From the NCBI GenBank assembly GCA_964470035.1, contig CAYYBR010000176.1:1-8922 (forward strand): DNA of 8,922 bases, written 5' to 3'. Source of the DNA: JAJRXG01 sp964470035. GTDB taxonomy: Bacteria; Bacteroidota; Bacteroidia; Chitinophagales; Saprospiraceae. The notes under the pieces are model-generated. The model was not told the DNA's origin. It searched no databases and saw nothing but the letters and a program-made list of their open reading frames with translations. A program made the position numbers and the translations under genes. Below, one piece after another: positions 1-6,400 of this stretch (position 1 is its first letter; the number at the start of each line of letters is the position of its first letter).

Positions 1-100
1 CACCTTGAACTCGCTTGGCATAGAGTTTAAAGTTGCGCTTATCCGCCTTAGTCATGCTTTTGATAAGCTTGAAAAGAGATACAGTATTGGATATTGGCAT
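1..100 (-). CDS. N-terminal fragment of a hypothetical protein (Bacteroidota type)
   Basis: Reading leftwards from an ATG whose complement lies at 98-100, an open frame of 33 codons runs off the left edge. The peptide begins MPISNTVSLFKLIKSMTKAD and continues with KRNFKLYAKRVQG. The pattern 'LxKLIKSxTKxxKRxFKLYA' resembles the N-terminus of large hypothetical proteins common in Bacteroidota, which start with a basic, amphipathic stretch; this is recognition from memory, not a search. I know no biochemical function for them. No Shine-Dalgarno sequence precedes the start, as elsewhere in this window. The gene is divergent from the P-II/amt unit and shares its 151-bp upstream region with it, including the large dyad 13 bp upstream of its start codon. 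With only 33 residues visible, neither length nor domain content can be judged. Confidence 0.55.
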   Translation of the reverse strand, partial: MPISNTVSLFKLIKSMTKADKRNFKLYAKRVQG

Positions 101-113
101 AACAATGCGAATA

Positions 114-142
114 TAACTAGATGATTGATAATCAGCTAGTTA
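114..142. promoter_or_regulatory. 29-bp near-perfect dyad, candidate operator
   Basis: Two arms of 13 bases are separated by a 3-base centre (GAT, 127-129). The outer blocks are TAACTAG (114-120) and CTAGTTA (136-142); the inner blocks are TGATT (122-126) and AATCA (130-134). Twelve of the 13 arm positions pair, and only A121/G135 fails. No T-run follows on either strand, so it does not look like a Rho-independent terminator. Its place between divergent genes, 13 bp from the minus-strand start and about 110 bp before glnK, suits a binding site for a dimeric regulator. In RNA it could also fold as a leader hairpin of the minus-strand gene. The regulator is unknown. Confidence 0.5.
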
Positions 143-148
143 GTATGA

Positions 149-166
149 GCTTATATCTCGATAAGC
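149..166. promoter_or_regulatory. Short dyad GCTTAT-N6-ATAAGC
   Basis: GCTTAT (149-154) and ATAAGC (161-166) form a perfect 6+6 inverted repeat around ATCTCG, 6 bp to the right of the larger dyad. The left arm belongs to the 9-bp word GCTTATATC, which recurs exactly at 209-217. A second operator or a chance repeat are both possible. A repeat of this size is only weakly significant in A/T-rich DNA. Confidence 0.25.
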
Positions 167-251
167 GTCACAAAGTCAATCCAAGTTGGTTAAGTTATAG
201 AGTGCTTGGCTTATATCATTGTGTCGAATTTATTCAATCAATTTCTCAGCT

Positions 252-590
252 ATGAAAAAAATCGAAGCCATCATCCGATCCTCAAAATTTGAGGATATCG
301 AAGAAGCTTTGGAGAAAGTTGGCGTCAACTTCTTCACTTTTCTCGAAGTAAACGGACATGGCAAACAAAAAGGTGATGCCGTCACATATCGAGGCGCAGT
401 TTATGATTCTGGGGATATACCGCGACTCAAGTTAGAGATCGTAGTACCAGACGGAAAAGTACAAAGTGTCGTAGACGCTATTCTTAACAACGGGAGTACT
501 GGTAGGATCGGCGATGGAAAGATCATCGTTACTGCGCTTGAAAGATTCTATCGTATACGTACTGGTGAAGAAGGCGATGCCGCTTTATAA
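252..590 (+). CDS. glnK: P-II family nitrogen regulatory protein (GlnK/GlnB type)
   Basis: This 112-residue protein has the usual P-II length and opens with MKKIEAIIR, the canonical family start. That is why ATG 252 is chosen over an in-frame TTG at 219, which would add 11 untypical residues. P-II trimers sense ATP/ADP and 2-oxoglutarate in the cytoplasm and bind targets through the T-loop (about residues 37-55). Visible landmarks are Gln39, Tyr46, Arg47 (the residue that enters the AmtB pore in E. coli GlnK) and Tyr51 (uridylylation site in proteobacteria). The B-loop TGRIGDGK is at 83-90, and Arg101/Arg103 sit in the C-terminal RIRTGEEGDAAL. Position 58, a 2-oxoglutarate-contacting Lys in several characterised P-II proteins, is Arg here. 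The gene lies 18 bp upstream of amt, an arrangement typical of glnK, hence the symbol; GlnB and GlnK cannot be told apart by sequence alone. No modifying enzyme is in view. Confidence 0.95.
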   Translation: MKKIEAIIRSSKFEDIEEALEKVGVNFFTFLEVNGHGKQKGDAVTYRGAVYDSGDIPRLKLEIVVPDGKVQSVVDAILNNGSTGRIGDGKIIVTALERFYRIRTGEEGDAAL

Positions 591-608
591 TCTCAAAAAA
601 ATCGAATC

Positions 609-1877
609 ATGAACTTTGGAATGATATTAACACAAGTGACGGCGACAGACGCTATGGCAGCTGCCAGCAATGCGATGTTTACTGTCAATAATTTATGGAT
701 ACTAATATCGGCAGTATTGGTATTCATCATGCACTTAGGATTCTCAGCTCTTGAAGCTGGTTTTGTGCGAAAAAAGAATGTTGTCAACATTCTTTTCAAG
801 AATGCCATGATCATATGTATAGGACTTTTGACCTATGCGCTATGCGGCTTTAACCTTATGTATCCGGGTGACTTTAACGGTTGGCTTGGGTTTGCAGGAG
901 TGGGTTTATCACTACCAGAAGGTGATGCTGGCTTGATAGGATATGCGGATGGTGCTTATAGCTACTATGCTGATTTTATATTTCAGGCGATGTTCGCAGC
1001 AACTGGAGCCACTATCGTTTCAGGTGCGGTGGCAGAGCGTATTAAGCTTCCATCATTTTTGATATTTGCTACATTCTTCGTTGCGATAGCATATCCTATA
1101 ACAGGATCCTGGAAGTGGGGTGGAGGATGGTTAGACTCTGCTGGGTTTTATGATTTTGCAGGCTCTACAATAGTACATTCAGTTGGCGGATGGGCGGCAT
1201 TAGCAGGTGTCATCTTGCTAGGACCGAGGAAAGGTAAGTATACAGCCAAAGGGATAAGGCCGATTACTGGTCATAGTATGCCTCTTGCAGCGATTGGAGT
1301 TTTCTTACTCTGGTTTGGTTGGTTTGGATTCAATGGGGGATCTGTACTAAGTGCCGACGCAGGTCTTGTAGCTCTGGTATTTACAACAACTTCCCTTGCT
1401 GCTGCAGCAGGAGGAATTGGAGCATTCATAACTGGATATTTCTTGACTAAGACTCAAGATCTCTCTATGGTACTCAATGGCATATTAGGTGGTCTTGTAG
1501 GAATTACTGCAGGTGCCGATGTTATTCCTCCATTGTCAGCAGTTATAGTTGGATTTATAGCAGGTATCATCATACCAATATCAGTAACAGCTTTCGATAA
1601 GGCTAAGCTCGATGACCCGGTAGGTGCGACATCAGTACACTTGGTATGCGGTATCTGGGGGACTCTGGCAGTAGCCATATTCGGAACAGGTATGGATGAA
1701 GGAGTAGGAACTTTTGTGGCTCAGTTAAAAGGTATTGTTGCCATGGGAGCCTTCACTTTTGTATTCGCTTTTGCACTATTCTTTATCCTGAAAGTAACAT
1801 TAGGTATCAGAGTAGATGAAGAAGAGGAAGAGAAAGGACTAGATATGTTAGAGCACAGTATGCGAGCATACTCTTAA
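609..1877 (+). CDS. amt: Ammonium transporter, Amt/MEP/Rh family
   Basis: A 422-residue polytopic inner-membrane protein, expected to form a trimer and to have about 11 membrane helices, that moves ammonium into the cell. Pore landmarks are present: the Phe pair of FQAMFA (Phe125, Phe129), Trp170 before GGGW, Asp182 in DFAGSTIVH, and both pore histidines, His190 and His344 (in DPVGATSVHLVCGIWG). The N-terminus up to about residue 27 is mildly hydrophobic and may be an extracytoplasmic segment; a cleaved signal peptide is not obvious. The cytoplasmic tail (about 400-422) carries RVDEEEEEKGLDMLEHSMRA followed by Tyr-Ser, the conserved tail (GLDxxEHxxxAY) that contacts GlnK in homologues, with an acidic run of five Glu after Asp. 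It follows the P-II gene by 18 bp, so the two are probably co-transcribed and functionally paired. A hairpin terminator follows at 1911. The sequence is intact with no odd residues at key sites. Confidence 0.97.
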   Translation: MNFGMILTQVTATDAMAAASNAMFTVNNLWILISAVLVFIMHLGFSALEAGFVRKKNVVNILFKNAMIICIGLLTYALCGFNLMYPGDFNGWLGFAGVGLSLPEGDAGLIGYADGAYSYYADFIFQAMFAATGATIVSGAVAERIKLPSFLIFATFFVAIAYPITGSWKWGGGWLDSAGFYDFAGSTIVHSVGGWAALAGVILLGPRKGKYTAKGIRPITGHSMPLAAIGVFLLWFGWFGFNGGSVLSADAGLVALVFTTTSLAAAAGGIGAFITGYFLTKTQDLSMVLNGILGGLVGITAGADVIPPLSAVIVGFIAGIIIPISVTAFDKAKLDDPVGATSVHLVCGIWGTLAVAIFGTGMDEGVGTFVAQLKGIVAMGAFTFVFAFALFFILKVTLGIRVDEEEEEKGLDMLEHSMRAYS

Positions 1878-1910
1878 GCAAATTAAAACAACATTTAATC
1901 AAAAAGAAAA

Positions 1911-1935
1911 CGCTCAGTTGGAGCTGAGCGCTTTT
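1911..1935 (+). terminator. Rho-independent terminator after amt
   Basis: CGCTCAG (1911-1917) pairs perfectly with CTGAGCG (1924-1930) around a 6-base loop TTGGAG, followed by CTTTT. The preceding AAAA (1907-1910) can extend the stem against TTTT, so it may also work weakly on the other strand. It lies 34 bp after the amt stop and should separate glnK-amt from the porin gene, perhaps with some read-through because the T-run is short. Confidence 0.8.
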
Positions 1936-1957
1936 AAAAATCTTGGGTCGCAACCCT

Positions 1958-2001
1958 GATTCTCATACGACTAAAACACAATATAGATTTTTCTGAGAAT
2001 C
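1958..2001. promoter_or_regulatory. 8+8 inverted repeat in the porin leader
   Basis: GATTCTCA (1958-1965) and TGAGAATC (1994-2001) are perfect inverted copies separated by 28 bases. The pair sits 40 bp before the porin start and after the amt terminator. It could be a long-looped leader RNA stem or two half-sites of an operator flanking the promoter. No T-run follows. The porin promoter must lie close to it, but I cannot place a consensus match. Confidence 0.35.
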
Positions 2002-2041
2002 CTAGGTAATACAGATAGCGACTACAAACAATAGACTCATT

Positions 2042-3055
2042 ATGAAAAGTATTACAACGACAGCACTAGTATTAATTTTTGCGCTTGGATTAAGTGCACA
2101 GGAAGAAGAGATGATGGACAAGGAGATGGAGGAAGTGACTCCGACATTGTCTTTCTCAGGATCTGTAGATGCGTACTGGAGGAGTACCGCCGAAGCACCA
2201 GCAACCTCGTTTGCCAACCTCAATGGTTTTGCCTTGGGTATGTTTAACCTTATAGGATCATATGAAACCAAAAACGCTGGTATAGTTGCTGATTTGGTAT
2301 TTGGACCAAGGGGGGAGGATGCCACTTTTTTATCTCCAACTTTAAGACCAGGAGGAAGTTCTAATATCCTTAATCAGCTGTACGCTTATGTGAATCTAAC
2401 CGATAACGTTACACTCACGATGGGTAACTTCAATACCTTCTTAGGATACGAGGTGATATCACCTACAGCCAATTTTAATTATTCGACTTCATATATGTTT
2501 TCATATGGGCCATTCTCACATACCGGTTTGAAGTTGGATGCATCTTTTGAGGGAGGCTTCTCCTTGATGTTAGGCATATTAAATCCTACAGATGAAACGG
2601 AGTTTAACTTTAGTGATGACTACTTTTTTGGTGCTCAGTTAGGATATGATTTTGGCGCTGGTTCGGTATATGTCAATGGTCTGTTTGGTCCAGATTATAC
2701 TCAGTTTGATCTAACTGGTGGAGTAGATGTCACCGAAGCTCTCTATCTCGGAGTCAATGCTACTACGGCGTCTGATAACTTGTTTGCCGGTGTTGCTGGA
2801 TATGTACAATATAGTCTTACCGATGCGTTGGCCTTTGGGGTTAGGGCTGAGTCATTTACAGACGAAGGAGTAGGGGCGTTCTTGCCAGAAGGTTTAGATG
2901 AAGAAAGTGTTTTTGCAGTAACGCTGACAGGTCAGATTTCAGTAGATAACTTGACGATCATACCAGAGTTCAGAATCGACAGTTCCGACTCAGATATTTT
3001 TTCAGATGGAAGCTCTTTGAGTTCATTTCTTCTAGCCGTTACCTACGGATTCTAG
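2042..3055 (+). CDS. Outer-membrane beta-barrel protein, porin (OmpL/BBP2-like)
   Basis: A 337-residue secreted protein. Residues 1-19 form a signal peptide (short basic start, hydrophobic core, LSA cleavage motif) with cleavage expected before Gln20. An acidic linker (EEEMMDKEMEE) follows, then alternating polar/hydrophobic strands rich in Gly, Tyr, Phe and Asn to the end. The last residue is Phe (TYGF), the usual C-terminal barrel-assembly signal. The stretch around residues 121-164 (MGNFNTFLGYEVISP, then NYSTSYMF and GPFSHTGLKL) resembles the beta-barrel porin-2 (OmpL-like) family; that is recognition, not a search. The likely role is a passive outer-membrane channel. Placement right after amt suggests a part in nitrogen uptake, which is inference. 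A terminator precedes it and two hairpins follow, so it is probably its own transcript. It could also be a structural barrel without channel function. Confidence 0.8.
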   Translation: MKSITTTALVLIFALGLSAQEEEMMDKEMEEVTPTLSFSGSVDAYWRSTAEAPATSFANLNGFALGMFNLIGSYETKNAGIVADLVFGPRGEDATFLSPTLRPGGSSNILNQLYAYVNLTDNVTLTMGNFNTFLGYEVISPTANFNYSTSYMFSYGPFSHTGLKLDASFEGGFSLMLGILNPTDETEFNFSDDYFFGAQLGYDFGAGSVYVNGLFGPDYTQFDLTGGVDVTEALYLGVNATTASDNLFAGVAGYVQYSLTDALAFGVRAESFTDEGVGAFLPEGLDEESVFAVTLTGQISVDNLTIIPEFRIDSSDSDIFSDGSSLSSFLLAVTYGF

Positions 3056-3066
3056 TTAGCAAAAGA

Positions 3067-3090
3067 ACTGTGATATAAATCGATCACAGT
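3067..3090 (+). other. Stem-loop just after the porin gene
   Basis: ACTGTGAT (3067-3074) pairs perfectly with ATCACAGT (3083-3090) around an 8-base loop, starting 12 bp after the porin stop. No T-run follows, so it is not a classical terminator; it may protect the 3' end of the porin mRNA. The TGTGA/TCACA halves recall a CRP/FNR-type site, but the spacing is 10 rather than 6 bases. Confidence 0.4.
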
Positions 3091-3127
3091 AGGATCGATA
3101 AGATTGATTAGATTTTCATACGACTTG

Positions 3128-3170
3128 CCTCCATCATACTTAACGAAGCTTTGATGGAGGTTTTCTTTTT
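3128..3170 (+). terminator. Strong Rho-independent terminator after the porin gene
   Basis: CCTCCATCA (3128-3136) pairs perfectly with TGATGGAGG (3152-3160) around a 15-base loop, followed directly by TTTTCTTTTT (3161-3170). The GC-rich 9-bp stem and long T-run make this the clearest terminator in the window. It isolates gltBD from the porin, so gltBD must have its own promoter between 3171 and 3401. Confidence 0.9.
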
Positions 3171-3213
3171 GATGCACATATTATTCGGAATAGGTCTTAA
3201 TTGCTCACCTTGT

Positions 3214-3240
3214 TTTGATGGCTCATCAAATTCTCTTTTT
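3214..3240 (+). other. AT-rich stem-loop followed by a pyrimidine tract
   Basis: TTTGATG (3214-3220) and CATCAAA (3224-3230) form a perfect 7-bp stem with a 3-base loop, followed by TTCTCTTTTT (3231-3240). The layout imitates a weak terminator or attenuator, but the stem has only two G/C pairs and the loop is tight. It may add to the termination at 3128-3170 or serve as an operator. Confidence 0.35.
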
Positions 3241-3254
3241 CTATTACCTTAGAT

Positions 3255-3308
3255 ATGAACAGCAGGGACATTAATAACAATTCCTTTGAAGGTCAACAAA
3301 GGAGTTAA
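3255..3308 (+). CDS. Possible 17-residue Asn/Gln-rich leader peptide upstream of gltB
   Basis: An ATG at 3255 opens a frame for MNSRDINNNSFEGQQRS, ending at TAA 3306-3308. Six of its 17 residues are Asn or Gln, including consecutive CAA-CAA glutamine codons at 3294-3299. These codons fall in the loop and descending arm of the hairpin 3279-3306, so a ribosome pausing there would open it, as in classical attenuation. Glutamine is the substrate of the downstream enzyme. Against it: no Shine-Dalgarno, no recognised terminator right after the hairpin, a short frame easily found by chance, and a candidate promoter that would start transcription downstream of it. Treat it as a hypothesis. Confidence 0.15.
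   Translation: MNSRDINNNSFEGQQRS
3279..3306 (+). promoter_or_regulatory. Stem-loop/dyad in the gltB leader
   Basis: TCCTTTG (3282-3288) and CAAAGGA (3297-3303) pair perfectly around 8 bases. In RNA the stem extends outward through a G-U pair (3281/3304) and two A-U pairs (3279-3280/3305-3306), giving about 10 bp. The T-run needed for termination is absent. It ends 95 bp before the gltB start and could be an operator or a leader hairpin. Confidence 0.4.
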
Positions 3309-3338
3309 ATTCACTTAATTTATAGGATTTAAAGGCGA

Positions 3339-3355
3339 TTTGACTTATTGTCAAA
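3339..3355. promoter_or_regulatory. TTTGAC-N5-GTCAAA dyad upstream of gltB
   Basis: TTTGAC (3339-3344) and GTCAAA (3350-3355) are a perfect 6+6 inverted repeat around TTATT; one base of slippage lets GA/TC flank it on both sides. It is 46 bp before the gltB start. The half-site TTGAC recurs at 3395-3399, just before the ATG, and GTCAA at 3292-3296. A dimeric transcription factor site is plausible; the regulator is unknown. Confidence 0.35.
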
Positions 3356-3401
3356 ATCAGCTTAAGACCCTATCTCTAGTGTAATCTAGAAAAATTGACA
3401 A

Positions 3402-6400
3402 ATGGAAGACCTTGATCAACGCGGTTTGTACACTCCACAATTAGAATCTGACGCTTGTGGTATAGGATTGATAGCGCATTTAGAAAAGTCATATTCTCAC
3501 CAAATTGTGTCAGATGCCCTTCTCATGCTTGAGAATATGGAGCATCGCGGAGCATGTGGTTGTGACCCAGAAAGTGGAGATGGCGCGGGCATCCTCATAC
3601 ACGTACCACATAGGTTATATGCCTCTGAGGATTTAGGGTTTGAGTTGCCAAGGGTTGGCGGATATGGAGTAGGTTGTTTTTTCCTACCCAAAGGACAAGA
3701 TGCAGAAGCCATATCTGATATCATCCGTGATACGGCAGTAGAATTTGATCTAGAGTTGATAGGTAGTCGAGATGTACCAGTAGATAGTTCTATACTCGGC
3801 GAAGCTTCAAGTGAATCAGAACCAGATATCATCAACTTTTTCTTTGTTTCTAAAGAAGGGTTATCAGGAAAACTATTAGATAAGAAGCTACTCATCCTAA
3901 GAAAAGTAGCTAATCACAGAGTGGTGGCAAAGTTTCCCCATCATAGACATGACTTTTATGTAGCCTCTCTTTCAAGTAGGACGATAGTTTATAAGGGGCA
4001 GTTAAACTCAGTGCAAGTCAGGGCGTATTTTGAAGACTTGAGAAACCCAATGCTGGAGTCTGCCGTGGCTCTTGTTCATTCGCGTTTTTCTACTAATACA
4101 ATTCCTCGCTGGAAGTTAGCCCAACCTTTTAGGATGATAGCACATAATGGTGAGATCAATACCATAGAAGGAAATAAGAACTGGTGGTCGGCCAAAGAAA
4201 AAACAATGGAAAGTGAAGAGTTTTCCACTGAAGACTTGGCACTGATGTATCCACTCTTTAACTCTACAAGCAGTGATAGCGCAGTCTTTGATAATATAGT
4301 AGAGTTTTTAGTACATAGTGGGAGAAGTCTTCCTCATGCCATGATGATGATGATCCCAGAAGCATGGCAAAACGCTTCTCACATACCGAAGCATAAAAGA
4401 GACTTCTACGAATATCATGAAGCACTAATGGAGCCTTGGGATGGTCCAGCGAGTATGTGTTTTACAGATGGCACCCTCGTAGGAGGCACATTGGATCGCA
4501 ATGGCTTACGCCCCTCTAGATATTGTCTGACTGATGATAATCGGTTGATCCTTGCCTCTGAAACAGGAGTACTCCCAGTGGACCCTTCGTCTATTGTAAA
4601 AAAAGGCAGATTGGAGCCAGGGAAGATTCTGATAGCAGATCTTGATATGAAGACTGTCATCGGCGATGAAGAGTTAAAAAGTGTGATCTGCAATAGACTA
4701 CCATATGGTTCTTGGCTAGAACAAAGTAAGATAGATATGACCGAGCTAGATCTCCGGAAAGATCTAGAAAAGTCACCTTCTCTTGCACTGTCTATCAGAC
4801 AGACAGCGCAAGGTTATACCCTTGAGGATGAAGAGTTGATCATAAGAGGTATGATCGATAAAAAGAAAGACCCGGTTGGATCTATGGGTGCGGATATTCC
4901 ACTAGCTATCTTATCAAGATATGCTCAGCACATATCCAGTTACTTCCGACAGCAGTTTGCTCAAGTGACTAATCCACCGATAGACTCACTTCGAGAGAGT
5001 GAGTACATGACTCTTAAGACCATACTCGGTGGCAGTAGTAATATCCTCGAGACCCAAAGGAATACAGTAAAATTCATCAGACTCGAAAGCCCGATTCTAG
5101 ATCAGAAGAACTACCTCAAACTGAGATATATACAACACGATGAGTTTAGAGCGAAGAGGATCGTTTCGACTTTTACGAGAGCATATAACGATGGAGATCT
5201 AAAGACTGCATTATTAGCCTTATGTGATAACGTAGTACAGGAAGTGCGAGCAGGTAAAAACCTCCTCTTCATAGATAACACAGGGGTTAGTAACACGCAG
5301 GTTCCTATACCGTCACTACTTATGACTGGAGCCATCCACCATAGACTTGTAAGAGAAGGACTGCGCCAGAAAGCATCTTTAATCATAGTTGGAGGTGATG
5401 TCATCGAGACACATCACTGCGCTACTTTGATTGGTTATGGGGCAGATGCTATCTATCCCATCTTAGCTTATGAGACAGTAAGGGATCTTCATAAGTCAGC
5501 GAAACTTGAAAATGTTCCTACTGAGGCAAAAGCGATATTGACTTATATCAAAGCACTCGATAAAGGACTGCTGAAGATTATGTCAAAATTAGGTATCTCG
5601 ACAGTACAGTCTTATAGAGGAGCTCAAGCTTTTGAGGCACTCGGTATAGCAGCTGAAGTCATCGATATTTGTTTTAAAGGCACCATCTCAAGGATCGAGG
5701 GCATGACCTTCGACATGCTTGCCAAGGAAGCTATGAAGAAGCATGATGTCGCTTTCGCAAATGATTTTAATCAGGAGTTGATCGACATGGGTATCTATCA
5801 ATGGAAACGACGTGGAGAATATCACCTCTTTAATCCTACCAGTATCCATCTTCTTCAGCATAGTACTAAAAGTAATAGCTATAGCACCTACCAGAAGTAT
5901 ATTAAGGCTATCAATAATCAAGCTGAAAAAGCTTGTACGTTGAGGAGTCTTTTGCAAATCAAGTCAGACCAACATAGTATACCTATAGAGGAAGTTGAGC
6001 CCATAGAACAAATCATGAAACGCTTCGCAACAGGAGCGATGTCATTTGGCTCTATATCACATGAAGCACATACTACTCTTGCCAAAGCCATGAATCGTAT
6101 CGGCGGTAAAAGTAATAGTGGAGAAGGAGGTGAAGACGAAATCAGATTTGAACGAAAAGAAAATGGCGACTGGGAAAGATCTGCTATCAAGCAGGTAGCA
6201 TCAGGGAGATTCGGAGTGACCATCAACTATCTTACTAACGCGAATGAGTTACAGATCAAGATGGCCCAAGGAGCTAAACCTGGTGAAGGTGGTCAGCTGC
6301 CAGGTCATAAGGTCAATAAGTGGATCGCCAAAGTCAGGAACTCCACACCGGGAGTAGGACTTATATCACCTCCGCCACATCACGATATATACTCGATCGA

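Larger units (their letters stand above)
101..251. promoter_or_regulatory. Divergent intergenic region between the minus-strand gene and glnK
   Basis: This 151-bp A/T-rich stretch must hold promoters for both flanking genes. It contains a near-perfect 29-bp dyad (114-142), a 6+6 dyad (149-166), and a 9-bp direct repeat GCTTATATC at 149-157 and 209-217. Neither start has a convincing Bacteroidota promoter (TTTG, then TAnnTTTG). The nearest match for glnK is TATCATTG at 214-221, but its spacing to the upstream TTGG at 186-189 is too long. On the minus strand, TTGACT (complement of 174-179) followed 17 bp later by ATATAA looks like a sigma-70-type pair, though that is not the phylum's usual consensus. 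The region is intergenic for certain; the exact promoters are unresolved. Confidence 0.6.
3171..3401 (+). promoter_or_regulatory. gltBD promoter/leader region with several dyads
   Basis: This 231-bp non-coding stretch before gltB must contain the gltBD promoter. It holds dyads at 3214-3230, 3279-3306, 3339-3355 and a small one at 3375-3390 (TCTAG/CTAGA), plus four copies of TTGAC or its complement GTCAA (3292, 3340, 3350, 3395). A possible Bacteroidota-type promoter is TTTG at 3285-3288, then 17 bp, then TAAATTCA at 3306-3313 (six of eight positions of TAnnTTTG, counting the free ones). If real, the 3279-3306 dyad would overlap the promoter and act as an operator. Two tiny open frames (3172-3252, 3255-3308) offer the alternative of a translated leader. 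Upstream of the gltB start there is only A-rich DNA and no Shine-Dalgarno. Confidence 0.5.

Noticed and set aside
206..222. Possible sigma-54 promoter (TTGGC ... TTG) upstream of glnK
   Set aside because: The -24 half fits, but the -12 half is ATTG/TTGT in place of TTGC and the spacing is off by one base.
219..251. TTG start giving an 11-residue N-terminal extension of the P-II protein
   Set aside because: P-II proteins begin MKKIEAII, and ATG 252 gives the standard 112 residues. The extension has no family support.
2002..2325. 107-codon minus-strand frame over the start of the porin gene
   Set aside because: It is antisense to a well-supported signal peptide and barrel, and the translation has no recognisable features.
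3067..3090. CRP-like site TGTGA/TCACA after the porin gene
   Set aside because: The halves are 10 bases apart, not 6, and the position just after the porin stop and before a terminator suits an mRNA 3' stem-loop better.
3172..3252. 26-codon open frame starting MHILFGIGLNC in the gltB leader
   Set aside because: It starts at the end of the terminator T-run, has no ribosome site and no recognisable content. It is mentioned only as context for the neighbouring small frame.
3549..3599. HRGACGCDPESGDGAGI with two extra cysteines as a sign of an unusual GltB
   Set aside because: HRGACGC followed by GDGAGI is normal for the plant/cyanobacterial type of glutamate synthase, so it is not a novelty.
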